In this document: piece after piece, positions 34,875 through 46,800 of the stretch | How the letters are laid out: each line of letters opens with the position of its first letter | Numbering within the stretch: position 1 is the stretch's first letter | Assembly: GCA_947034895.1 (NCBI GenBank) | Contig: OX344761.1 | Location: 89,603,447 to 89,667,446 of the forward strand | Length of the DNA stretch: 64,000 nucleotides | Reading direction: 5' to 3' | From: Rhytidiadelphus loreus | Lineage: Eukaryota > Streptophyta > Bryopsida > Hypnales > Hylocomiaceae | Program-made: the position numbers and the translations under genes | The notes under the pieces: generated by a model | Seen by the model: the letters and a program-made list of their open reading frames with translations, nothing else | Told to the model about the DNA's origin: nothing | Databases searched by the model: none

Positions 34875-37800
34875 CTAGGCCTGTTCGCGAGTGTCACTTG
34901 AATCCTTGATGATACCAGCCTTAACGAGAAGCAGCTTCACTTCATTGAAGCTAAAACTTGGAGAGTGTATAAACTTGTCGACTACTGGATTCATTTTGCA
35001 GAAATAGCGGAATAAGTAGTAAAGATGTTTGCAACTCACATATTGATGCCGACCACCAATTGCGGAGACGGCCATATCTACAAAATCGGGACAAGTGCAC
35101 TCAGAATACATGCCTACTGTGATTCGGTAAACCTTTTGCGTGGGCTCCGTTCCAGATTGAAGGGTGATAATGGCACCAAGTCCGGGTAAGGGAGCATGGT
35201 TACTCCCAAAATCAACCCTTTGACATTACCAGCACTCTCCCATTTATTGCGATGCTCAGTAGTTGGAGCATTTGCAATACGGCGAATGGCCTTGCTCCTT
35301 CGAGTTGTTGGATATGTGTCCGCATTCAATGGACTACTTTCATTGTAAAAGTGCGCCTTGAACACATTTGACATTGTAAACAACCGTCGAGGTGACATAG
35401 GTGGTCGCTCTTGAAGTTGAAAGCCGGCTTCTTGCAATAGAAGGGTTTCATGTCGAGTTAAACTGGTGGCAGTGAGCACTGGCCATACGTCTGGTACTTG
35501 AGGCCAATCAATAACCCAAAGACGTCTTGAGCCTCTCACACATCGATCAAGGTCATCTGGACAAAACCAGAAGTCGGTCATGATCTCCTTGTTTCCACCA
35601 TATTGCTTCTTGCGACCCCGATACGTTGGGGCTGGAGTACCTTTAGATCCCTTTGCAATTCTAGCAGTGCAACGAATGTTTGTCCCTCTTTGTTGGGCGT
35701 GACATTTACAGCTCGATTTATGAGACAATCTTGCAATGTGCCATTGTGTAGGGTCACAATCACTCTCCATTGCAGTTGAGACATGCGTTACATGCGACAA
35801 TGGAGCGAGAGGGGCTGGTTCATTAGAAGCCATTGTCGGTGTACCTGTAGATCGAATCCGCACTCGTGGTTGAGAGAAGTTCACCTTGTCTGGACGATGA
35901 GAATCACCATCTGACCCAATAGGCAGGTCAAGTTTACGTTTGCTACTACCAAAAACTTCTTCGCCTTCCAAATGTGGAATACGTGTTCCAACATCACTTG
36001 GGCCAGGCAGATCATTCAAGGCCTCGGCAATCTTCTTAGGGTCGCCGCTTCGTCTAGCGCCTCTTAACTTCAACTCTTCTTTTGATGGCCCTGACCTTGA
36101 TGTTGTACCGTTCAAAAATGCTCGATAATTCGTCATCTGCATGAAGGCTCGAATGCAGTCATCACAAGTGGCGGCAAATAAATCATTACCACGATTTCCG
36201 GATTGTTGCAACCACTTGTTGTGAATTGTTTCCGATAAGTTGCATGATGGCATGTCTGCTATTTCTTCCAGACTCAACCCCTAAAAGAGAAACAAATGTA
36301 CAGTTAGGCCCTGTATAAAGATTTCCTGGAAAAAAACCCACCAGAAAATGGTAGACTACTTCGATTTTGGTCTCGACAGGAAGAGGTCAAGACTCCTCTC
36401 GGCGCCGAGGGGAAAATCCTCCACGGCACCACTCCCTATACTGCTTCGAGTTCTATATAAATTTCATATGATTTTTGATGGGACCCAAAAAAATCATAAT
36501 GACGTACAACTAATTCACTGAATAAAAACCAAAAAAAGAATATGTTGAAGGGTCTATAAGCAATTCATATATAAATTGAGAAAGGACATCTTATGACGTA
36601 CCATTTGCATGAACCCGCCCCATTGGCGATATCGGAAGTGCCAGAACGCAAGCCACAACTCGAGTTCCCTCAAAGCATCTTCTGAAGCTGCTCCTGATGA
36701 TAGCCACCAAGAGCGGATTGCCAAGTACCGCGTCTCCGCTTCTTCCATAGTCTTTGAATCCTTGTATTGCTTGCAAAGACGAGTGTGTTGATGTTGCATG
36801 TCTAGTTTGATGAGCTTCTGTGTATGGCGGTGTAATGAAGTACTCCAATGTAGGAGACATGTACGTTCATGATTCACCATCTCTATTTTAGAATCCCCTG
36901 TACCATACACAATGCGAACGGCATTCCAATTTGCTTGTGCACTGTCAGCCATGAAGCCCTTGAAGTTTGTATTTTGCACTCCATTGCATCTCATGACCTC
37001 GTTTAAGGACCTCCACATAATGCCTTGCACCTCAGCGTCTTCAGATTGCATGTCACAAACGGCAATTGTCATGACCTTCCTGCAACCTGTGTCATAGACG
37101 TGGCAAGCCATAGTTGTCCAATCCTTTACTCGTTTGACGTGATCAAACATGAGCCATGCGTTCTCTAAATCTCCACCGGGTTGCATGCGGTTCACCAAAT
37201 CAACTCCACTACCAGGACCTTCTACCAACATCTTAAACAGGTACACCTTTTCCTTCCCTTGTCCAGGGAAGACACTGTCATGGATGTAGTCAAACTTCAA
37301 ATTCCGCTTCATATTCATAATACTATCTATGACTCCACCCTTTCCAGTGCTATGGAAAGAAGTGATAATATTACGGATGTTAGGAGAACTTAGTCTTTGG
37401 AACCTATCCATGACATCTTCTAACGATTTCCCTTTCAAGATCTCTTTAGGCCCTTCACCACTATGTATCAAGTGGCGGTCTAGAAATACTTTACTAGCTG
37501 AGAGGGCAATGGCTGAGTTGGTAGCGGTAGGAGTTCTGGCAACCTCGCTGGCTATGAGAACGGAAATAGTATCTACAGTCTCTCTACAAACTCCTGAAGC
37601 CACAGGATGCATGTGATTCCCTAGATGAATGCACGCTCTAGTCATCAACGCGTTATCGCTAAACACGTAATATATTCGCGCGTCACACATACTAAGACAA
37701 CTTGGCGGATATTTGCATATCTTGCAGAGAAGACTTGATTCCTTTGGAGGATCAGAACCAACCTGGAATGGAGCAACAGTATATCCACACCACTCTGTCT

Positions 37801-38911
37801 CATTCTGCTTGGTGGACCGTTGGAAGTATGAACACTCAGAATTAGTACATACCAAATGTCCCGCACAAGCTGATTTTCTGAACTTCAACCCGTCTTGGTT
37901 GTGGATATTGGATGTCATTGTTTGACACCAAGCATGACCATCATATCGTTTATCCATGCCTTGAAGATTCCCACCGCTACATGACGAAGTGGATACACGA
38001 AGTGATGGCAATTCAAATACTACGTCTCCATCAAAGTCTGCAGGAAGATATTGCACTTTGTGGTGGATTAGTGAATTGTAATCTAAAGCAGCCACTTCGT
38101 TCCTAGATCGCCTTATTGAAGCAAGATTTCGTAGGCACCCAACTATACTAGTTTGCCCTGTACTAATTGGATACGTTGGTGGGCGAGAGTGAGTTGAAAC
38201 ATGAAGAGTACTAGACGACGTGCAGTGTTTACCCAAAGTAGTTATAGGGCCATCTTCGAATACTTCATGAAGATGCATTCCTTGTATACTGGGCTAGTTA
38301 GGGGATTCTCCCTCTGACTCACTTGAGATATCTATGACTGGGTCAAGGACTTCTTTTTTCAAGTGAAGATGTTCAGGAGGTGTATTGGCAACTGTAAAGG
38401 ACTCAGGTTCTATGGAATTTCCAACAACATGCCGAGCATGAGGCATATCAACAGTAGAATGATCTGACCGGTGATGTACAATGTCTGTGGAGGCTCCTAT
38501 CATAAGAGATGACAATCCATAAGCTCTGTAGCGACCCTGATGAAGTTGCCACACATGACCATCGTCAACTTCCAACCTTAGTATGTGGACATACTCCTTT
38601 AGTTGACCTGAATCAAACAAGACTTCTTCTTCAACATATATACTGGACTGGATGAAACCAAATCGGACATGCAGAAGGTGTGAAGACACTACAACATACC
38701 CTTCTATTCCAAGAGGGAGAACAACTGGGATTTCATGGCCATCTGCTCGAATGGAGGCCATTGACACAAGAAGGAGGTTCAAGCTAAAAGAGAGTTGTAG
38801 TACTAGACCTTCAATGACATTAGAGGCGAAGTGAGTGAATGGGGTACGTTTGTATATATTATATAAGCATGAGAATGACGTTTCAAAAAATTTGATTAAT
38901 GCTTCTGACAA
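34875..38911 (-). pseudogene. SWIM zinc-finger, MULE-like transposase gene with reading-frame damage
   Basis: A leftward gene within the large element. A continuous frame runs 38911-36602 except for one in-frame TAG at 38294-38296. An intron with consensus ends follows (donor after 36602, acceptor before 36280), then a frame from 36280 to 35114. The C-terminal SWIM zinc finger (ECTCPDF, then CKHLYYLF) is in another frame starting by about 35200-35112, so one frameshift is also needed. Probable start is MASIRADGHE at 38761. A Cys-rich N-terminal zone (HLVCTNSECSYF, WCGY, LLCKICKYPPSC) resembles DNA-binding zinc fingers of transposases. The middle (AWLMFDHVKRVKDWTT, FMADSAQANWNAV, CLLHW) follows the MULE catalytic layout. 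It could be a TE gene or a domesticated relative; I do not recognise the exact family. Confidence 0.65.
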
Positions 38912-40862
38912 TGAAATTAATGTTGCCAGAGGCCTCCAATTTTGTATTCGTACAGACGATCTTCATATAGATATTCAAATCGTATTTGAGGGAAACAAGC
39001 CGTTTCTAAAACCGAACTCATAAACGCGAGTAAAGCACAAACTAAGGAATATGTAACTTGTGAGTAGATTTGGGGCGCATTCATAATTTCCAAGGACCAT
39101 CCATCCTTCCTTAGGACCCATCCGAGGTTTCAAAACATTCATTGCATCTGTCCTACATTCAATTACATGGATCTATAGAAGTGTCATCAAAGCATTGTCG
39201 TGTTAAATTTTAGTTGCACAACTAGAATCTATGGATATAGAATCAAATACAAGTGCATGACGGTTTTGATGGTATCGAAATCAAACGATAGAAAATATGA
39301 AATAAGGATTTGTCAAATCAATTTGAAATCTGGAGGGCATACATTTTTTTTATTTACAAGCGCCTATGACCATGATCACTTGCATAATGAGACGTTTATG
39401 TGGAAATTGTGCTGTACCCATAAAACATCCGTACTTCATTCATTTCGGTAGTATTGCCAACGAACTATTTCTTTGAAGAAGTAGGCGAATGCTTGTGAAT
39501 ACAAAAGCAATTTCTCATCCTACATGAGTTCGCCGTAATGGAATACATAACGGTGATAAGCAGTGAAATATTGGATGTCAGAAATCCAAAGATTCACCAT
39601 TAGATCATAAAAATGATTATTACAATAAAAAGTACTTCCACACATCTTATAAAATGAAGCTTGAAGTCACTATATCTCAATTGCAGTGGACATGGTAAAA
39701 GATCATTAGTATTTACAGTACCATCAGCATTATGTGAAGTATTCTAACAACGAGTTCGTAGTTGTACCATTAGCATTTCAGAGTTTAGTATCCACTTCTT
39801 ATGTTCACTTGCAGTATGTGCAATTAGTCTCATGCATGCGGCAAATGGTATTTCCGAAAAGGCTTTAGGGCATAGAATTAGGAAGAGGAGAAAACAAAGG
39901 AAACTCCTGTACTCATCGCGGAAACAGTTGCAGCGGTCTAGAAGAAGAGGCAAAGGTGATCCTATAACAACTACATCACCTCTAAAAGGATACGTGACAG
40001 TAGATGATAAAAAGGATAATGTCATTTGTGATAGAAATGAAGGTAGCCATTGGGAGCTCTCGATCAGTGAAGAGGAGACAATGAGACTATGCAACGTAGG
40101 AGCAACATCGAATCCCTACGTAAGTGAACACATCTCCGCATGATTGCATTGTTCCATGTTACATTAGTCGAGAGTATCTATTATTTAGTATCGCAGACAC
40201 TGATAAAATCCAAATCCTAGTAAATAATATATTTGATGTGAGGACCAAGAGAATTGCAAATTGTTTATGTATAAACGGATGCAACTGAGTACCCAAACAT
40301 CTCATACTGATTAAATTGGAAGTATGTGCACATGTTGAGTATTCGTATCCTAGGACAACGTATAGAGAGTGTATTTTTGGGTTGCTCGGACATTCAAGAA
40401 TTCTATATGAATGTCAACTATAAAATGTCATTACTAATTATTGATTGCATCGAAAAATTCAGAACATCTTGTGCAATATACTGATTTCACTTGACATACC
40501 AGTATGAGTAACTTGAAATTAATTTAGAAGTTTGGAAGGCGGACTATCGCTTGCTGACCTGGGCATCAAGCAAGGTAGTAGGAAAAAGTCAACTGGTGAG
40601 TATGCGGTGCTCTCTCTCCGGAAGACTGTCGGAGGACATCACTTTCAGGAAGACTCGTCGCAGTCTCCCCCATTCTCACCATTTCAGTTAGAGAATCCAG
40701 TGCAGCTAGGTCGAGGGAATCACCTTGTTTTCATTTGCAGATCCTCTTGTTCTTGGTACGTAGGCTTTCCCTGAAGATTTCCAATTATCGCTTCCTTGCT
40801 TTCTTCTCACTGTCTCGTACTAGGGTTTGAATACGATTCGGGTTTTGCAGGAAACGACGACA
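38912..40862. other. Divergent intergenic region between the two large-element genes
   Basis: About 1.9 kb separates the leftward transposase-like gene from the rightward ParB/methyltransferase-like gene, and must hold both promoters. A 103-codon frame at 39832-40143 (basic, RIRKRRKQRK) and an 80-codon frame at 40532-40774 have no recognisable domain. The latter may be 5' leader of the rightward gene, because the sequence from about 40600 is GC-richer and leads directly to the ATG at 40863. Confidence 0.4.
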
Positions 40863-43800
40863 ATGGCACGGAGGCCGGCAACCCGGAGTGCGCCAATGGG
40901 AGCTCAACAAATCCCAGCAGATGCAAGTGGGAGCAATGACGAGATAGGAATTGAGTCTGTCAACATCAATACCGCAAGAGCGCCGACATCCACTGTGAGA
41001 ACCCTAATATTTTTTTTTTCTTTGATGTTGGTTATGAATGCACTCCCTTCAGTCAATTGTGATGAATGCTCAGCAGCCGAATAAGAATTTTGGATTTAGT
41101 AAATTACAAATAGAACCCAAACTGGTGGCATCGACGGGGAAGCAAGCCTGATTCGCTGGAAGATTACCATTGTCGCCGAGGGGTTCCAGGCTTCCTGATG
41201 GAGAAAGATTTTTTGTTAAAACCCAATTGTGGGCTCTCCGTAAGGGCTGCATGATTCGGGCTGCTTGGTGGCTGCGACGTGCGAGGGATACCATCAGCGC
41301 CGAGTTGTTCCTGATGAAGAATTTCTTTTATTGAGTCCCAATTTCGCAACACAGCCGGAGGGTCCGAAGCTGTGGGCTGCATGGTCTCAGCGCCATGCGA
41401 GGGTCACCGTCGGCGCCGAGGGGAGCTGATCTTCAAATAAATTTTTTTGACAACGAGGATTGGGCTCACCCCAAGCTGTGGGCTGCGTGGTGGCTGCGCC
41501 ATGCGAGGGTCACCGTCGGCGCCGAGGGGAGCTGATCTTCAAATAAATTTTTTTGACAACGAGGATTGGGCTCACCCCAAGCTGTGGGCTGCGTGGTGGC
41601 TGCGCCATGCGAGGGTCACCGTCGGCGACGAGGGGAGCTGATCTTCAAATAAATTTTTTTGACAACGAGGATTGGGCTCACCCCAAGCTGTGGGCTGCGT
41701 GGTGGCTGCGCCATGCGAGGGTCACCGTCGGCGCCGAGGGGAGCTGATCTTCCAATAAATTTTTATGAAAACGAGCAGTGGGCTCACCCCAAGCTGTGGG
41801 CTCCCCGGTGGCTGCGCCAAGCATGGGTCACCGTCGGCGCCGAGGGGAGCTGATCTTCCAATAAATTTTTATGAAAACGAGCAGTGGGCTCACCCCAAGC
41901 TGTGGGCTGCGTGGTGGCTGCGCCATGCGAAGGTCACCATCGGCGCCGAGGGGAGCTGATCTTCCAATAAATTTTTTTGACAACGAGGATTGGGCTCACC
42001 CCAAGCTGTGGGCTGCGTGGTGGCTACGCCAAGCATGGGTCACCGTCGGCGCCGAGGGGAGCTGATCTTCCAATAAATTTTTTTGACAATGAGCATTGGG
42101 CTCACCCCAAGCTGTGGGCTGCGTGGTGGCTGCGCCATGCGAGGGTCACCGTCGGCGCCGAGGGGAGCTGATCTTCAAATAAATTTTTTTGACAACGAGG
42201 ATTGGGCTCACCCCAAGCTGTGGGCTGCGTGGTGGCTGCGCCATGCGAGGGTCACCGTCGGCGACGAGGGGAGCTGATCTTCAAATAAATTTTTTTGACA
42301 ACGAGGATTGGGCTCACCCCAAGCTGTGGGCTGCGTGGTGGCTGTGCCATGCGAGGGTCACCGTCGGCGACGAGGGGAGCTGATCTTCAAATAAATTTTT
42401 ATGAAAACGAGCAGTGGGCTCACCCCAAGCTATGGGCTCCCCGGTGGCTGCGCCATGCGAGGGTCACCGTCGGCGCCGAGGGGAGCTGATCTTCCAATAA
42501 ATTTTTATGAAAACGAGCAGTGGGCTCACCCCAAGCTGTGGGCTCCCCGGTGGCTGCGCCATGCGAGGGTCACCGTCGGCGCCGAGGGGAGCTGATCTTC
42601 CAATAAATTTTTATGAAAACGAGCAATGGGCTCACCCCAAGCTGTGGGCTGCGTGGTGGCTGCGCCAAGCATTGGTCACCGTCGGCGCCGAGGGGAGCTG
42701 ATCTTCCAATAAATTTTTTTGACAACGAGCATTGGGCTCACCCCAAGCTGTGGGCTCCCCGGTGGCTGCGCCAAGCATGGGTCACCGTCGGCGCCGAGGG
42801 GAGCTGATCTTCAAATAAATTTTTTTGACAACGAGGATTGGGCTCACCCCAAGCTGTGGGCTGCGTGGTGGCTGTGCCATGCGAGGGTCACCGTCGGCGC
42901 CGAGGGGAGCTGATCTTCAAATAAATTTTTTTGACAACGAGCACTGGGCTCACCCTAAGCTGTGGGCTGCGTGGTGGCTGCGCCAAGCATGGGTCACCGT
43001 CGGCGCCGAGGGGAGCTGATCTTCCAATAAAAATTTTTGACAACGAGGATTGGGCTCACCCCAAGCTGTGGGCTGCGTGGTGGCTGCGCCATGCGAGGGT
43101 CACCATCGGCCCCAACCTGCTGGCTCCAACCTGCTGGCTCTGTAGTGCCCGTGTGGTGTGAGGGTCACCGTTGGCGCCGAGGGGTGCCAACTGAGTCAGA
43201 AAATGTCTTTGGCGACGAAGGTGTATGCTCACCCAGACGGCCCGAAGCTTCTATCAGCGTGGTCAGAGGAGGCAAGATATTGGGTCCATCGGCGCCGAGA
43301 GTAGAGACGGATCAAATTATGTTTGATCCAGTTAGACAGAAAATTAATGTGCATGATATCTGTGGAGCCGACTGGGTTCGTAATGAGGACTAGGCAGAGC
43401 ACATGTGATAATGGTATCCGAGTTCTTGCCATCATTGGCGACGATGGCAAATTTTGGATACTCCGTTAATAATATTGTAACTCACTCTTTGGCTGCTTAC
43501 ATGTTGATAAAATTTTGCTGAAGCCCCTAGTATTAATCCCTGGCTTTCTCACAGGAGGTGGTAGTTCAGGGAAACCAAAATCCCGAGGTTCAAGAACGTG
43601 CGGATACCGTTGGAGATGAAGTTGATGAGGACAGAGTCTCAGACGACGACTCAGAGAACAACAACCAGGACTTCACAACAGAAGACGCATATCGGAGGTC
43701 TCAGAAAGTTAATACTGTAGCATCCATTGGTGCATTGAGACTGAAACCTGACTCCATATCACGTATTAGGATTCCTCTGTGCCATCTTGCCCAGATGCCG

Positions 43801-46800
43801 ATGGTTCGACCAGCTCTAAGATGTGACCTCACACGACTAGAGCAGGAATTTGTACACGGTTATAGAGATGGATCTTCGGTGTTTTACGTTTCCCTGACGA
43901 ACGAGCAAGGAGAGACAGAGAAGGTAACCGAGGCCGAGAAGGAAGCTTGGGGACCGATATGGAATGATGAGAATGAAGAGTTTGATGCCAAGCTGAATGC
44001 AACACCCGGGATGGGCCACTTTCAGGGCTCCAAATTTTTCGTGTGTGATGGGAACCATAGACTCCTGGCGTGGTCATCATATATTTCTAAGTACCATGCT
44101 GTTGACAAGGACTGGCACATTTCTGTCGACTCCATAATTCTAGAGACAAAAGGAAAAATTGGGGACGTCATGCACGCTATGCATGATATCAACAAGTACG
44201 TACAGTCTCTTGTCTTTTATGAATTCGAAATTCATGAGTGTTCATATTATGGTGTCCTGATTACCATGTGTTGTTTGTGAAGGCAAACAGAGAATTTGTT
44301 TATTAAAACGAGTCTCGTACACACGCTATACCGTGTCCAGAAATATGGTATTCTCCCGCTAGACAAGTTTGCCGAGCACTTGAGTGCCTCTGAGATGACA
44401 CAGTGCCAGCAGAACACACGAAAGAGCTGGTACACTATGTCTTTGGAGGTGTTCGCATCTTTCATTTTTCGGGTAAGAATCTTCATTTTACTAATGATTA
44501 TAGTTGTGAATATTTGTTTCATAATTACGAAGCAAATTTCAAATTGGTTTTGCAGTACGAGATTGCGGTAGTTGCTGATGTGGCTGTTCGAAAATACAAC
44601 GAAGAAACGACGAAAGAGGATCAGTCAGAAGAAGGAGTCCTTTCCGCTATGCGATTGGGAACTAAGGAGCAAACTTCCAAGTTGGTTCAGAAATTGGGCA
44701 AGATGACAGCAGTTGCTAACCCCAATCTAAGGAGCGACTGGCTCAAAGAGGTATATTGATCATATTTAGTATATACAATTAATAATTTGATTTATCTTCT
44801 TTTGGATTGGTTTTAATGGTTGCTTTTTAATGGTTTGTTTATACAGATTGAGCGGCACTGGAGCTCCAATATAACTCCCGAAATGACTCTTGACAAGTTG
44901 CAAATGATTGCAACTTGCAATGTCAAGAGTGAACACAAGGTGAGGTGGCTGAGGTGGTGGAATTCTTCAGTTCAAACGCGAGAGGCCAGAAGGTTTCCAT
45001 TGAAGCCAGTTGGAGAGAATGACTTAAAGATTTTTTTGATGAAGGCATGCTGGTATGGTGGGGTATGTATTTCTTAGTTATTTGCATTCCTCTATACTCC
45101 TCCGCTATTTGCTAGTGTGCATGATATTTGAAATGTTATTGCCATATGATTCTCTCTCATAAAATTGAACTCTCAAATTCCACAGATTGAAGACACAGGC
45201 TTCGAAATGTTTGATGACATTGTCAAGAAGGACCAGTTGGCATTGTCTATGGATTCCCCCACTGAACCGGAGAGTTTTGGAGATTACATTGAAGGATGGA
45301 GAATTAGGGTGTGGGACAAAGCATTTTTGTCCAATTTCAAGGGACAAGACGTTTTCAGGAAGTCCGATGACTTCAAGAAACGCAAGGACAGTGATCTAGT
45401 TGTAAAGCGTGTGATTTACCGGTAAATATTATATTCTTTATTCTTGCACTTGATTCATGGTCGTAGCTATGCATGTCAATTTCCACAATTTTACTTCCAT
45501 TTACCATATTTTTTTCTACAGGTACTTCACGTACGAGCTCCTTCCGAAAGGGGCCATATTGAAGCGAGATCTTCCTCCTTTTCTTGGAACATGGCTCGAT
45601 GTCTCCTCGGAGCACTGCATGTTCTCTGCCTCGCAATTAAGGTGGTGGACCAGTTCGCATTTGAAGTCCGGCGCCTGGTACTTGGATTGCCCACCAGAGT
45701 TCACTCCTTTGCCCGAGGAGCAACTCAAACACTCCATTGCTTCTCATGAGGTTGCCCAAGACATGAATGACTTTGTTGGCCTTGATGAAGATGCGAAAGC
45801 AAGAGCTCTGAAGAAGAGAGAAGACACTGACAAGAAGATAGCATTGAAGAACTCAGAGGCAGTGGACAAGGCAAAGGAGAGGATTGCTAAGAAGGCCTTA
45901 AAACTTGCCGAGACGGGGGACGCATCTACGGCAAAGCAGCGAAAGGGGAAGAAGGCTAAGCAGCTAATTGTGCCCTCCAACACTAAGGACGAGGGCTCTC
46001 ATCACCAACTTTCGGTTTCACGAGGAACCAAGCGCGATGTTGAGTACATTTCACTTAGCGATGGTGGCATGGTGCATGGTTCCTCAACAGTGGAGATCCT
46101 AAATGACGGCGAGATTTCAATCCACGAGTTCATTCTTAATTTTTCTCTGAAACATGTATTGACTGATCCACTACCCCAAGTGTACCAAAACATTTTGAGT
46201 TTCATTGACAAGGTTAGCACTATCTCATTCTTTCTTTAGTTATTTCCGCTTCATGTTCTGTAATTGAATTCTTAATTTTACTGACTATCTGGATTTGGTT
46301 GCAGCACAAGGGAGAGAAGCATCGGTTTTTCAAAGGAGTGAAGAGTGATAAACCACGCATTGATCTCATCATTGCTGATATGCCAGAGGGATTGCCTGTC
46401 CCAGATTTGTCGGTGCCTGCGATTAGCATTCCCAAGTGGAATGTGGATGACCCTCTCTGGCTGGAGGCATTGTTTGAATTTGCAGATGGTCACTTGCATG
46501 ACGATGGAGCTCTCATTATTATCTATCCTTTGAGGGCCGTCACGAAAGCCACTATTCTCAAGTATGGTACTACTTACTCTTTCGAGAAGATGAAGGACTG
46601 GTGGGGAATGAACTAGCTACACTTGGCCTCACCGGTTTCACCCTCAAGAACGGTACATAGTTTTTTCATTTTGTTTTTGAATGTATCGTATTGCTTATTG
46701 GCATTTCATTTGACTTCCAAAACTCTTGCAATTATCATGAGATCCAATGATGGCGTATTTAGTATTGGAATTGTATGCTTGCTTTTGTTTTAGTTCTTGT

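Noticed and set aside
38260..38330. A very short intron removing the TAG at 38294-38296
   Set aside because: The only GTGAGT...CTAG pair gives about 29 bp, too short for a plant spliceosomal intron.
41341..43119. Resemblance to a CRISPR array
   Set aside because: Units are contiguous 106-bp copies without unique spacers, in a plant nuclear intron.
41447..43161. Series of near-identical 64-codon open frames
   Set aside because: Each arises from the same 106-bp tandem unit, begins without a proper ATG context and shifts frame every unit; not genes.
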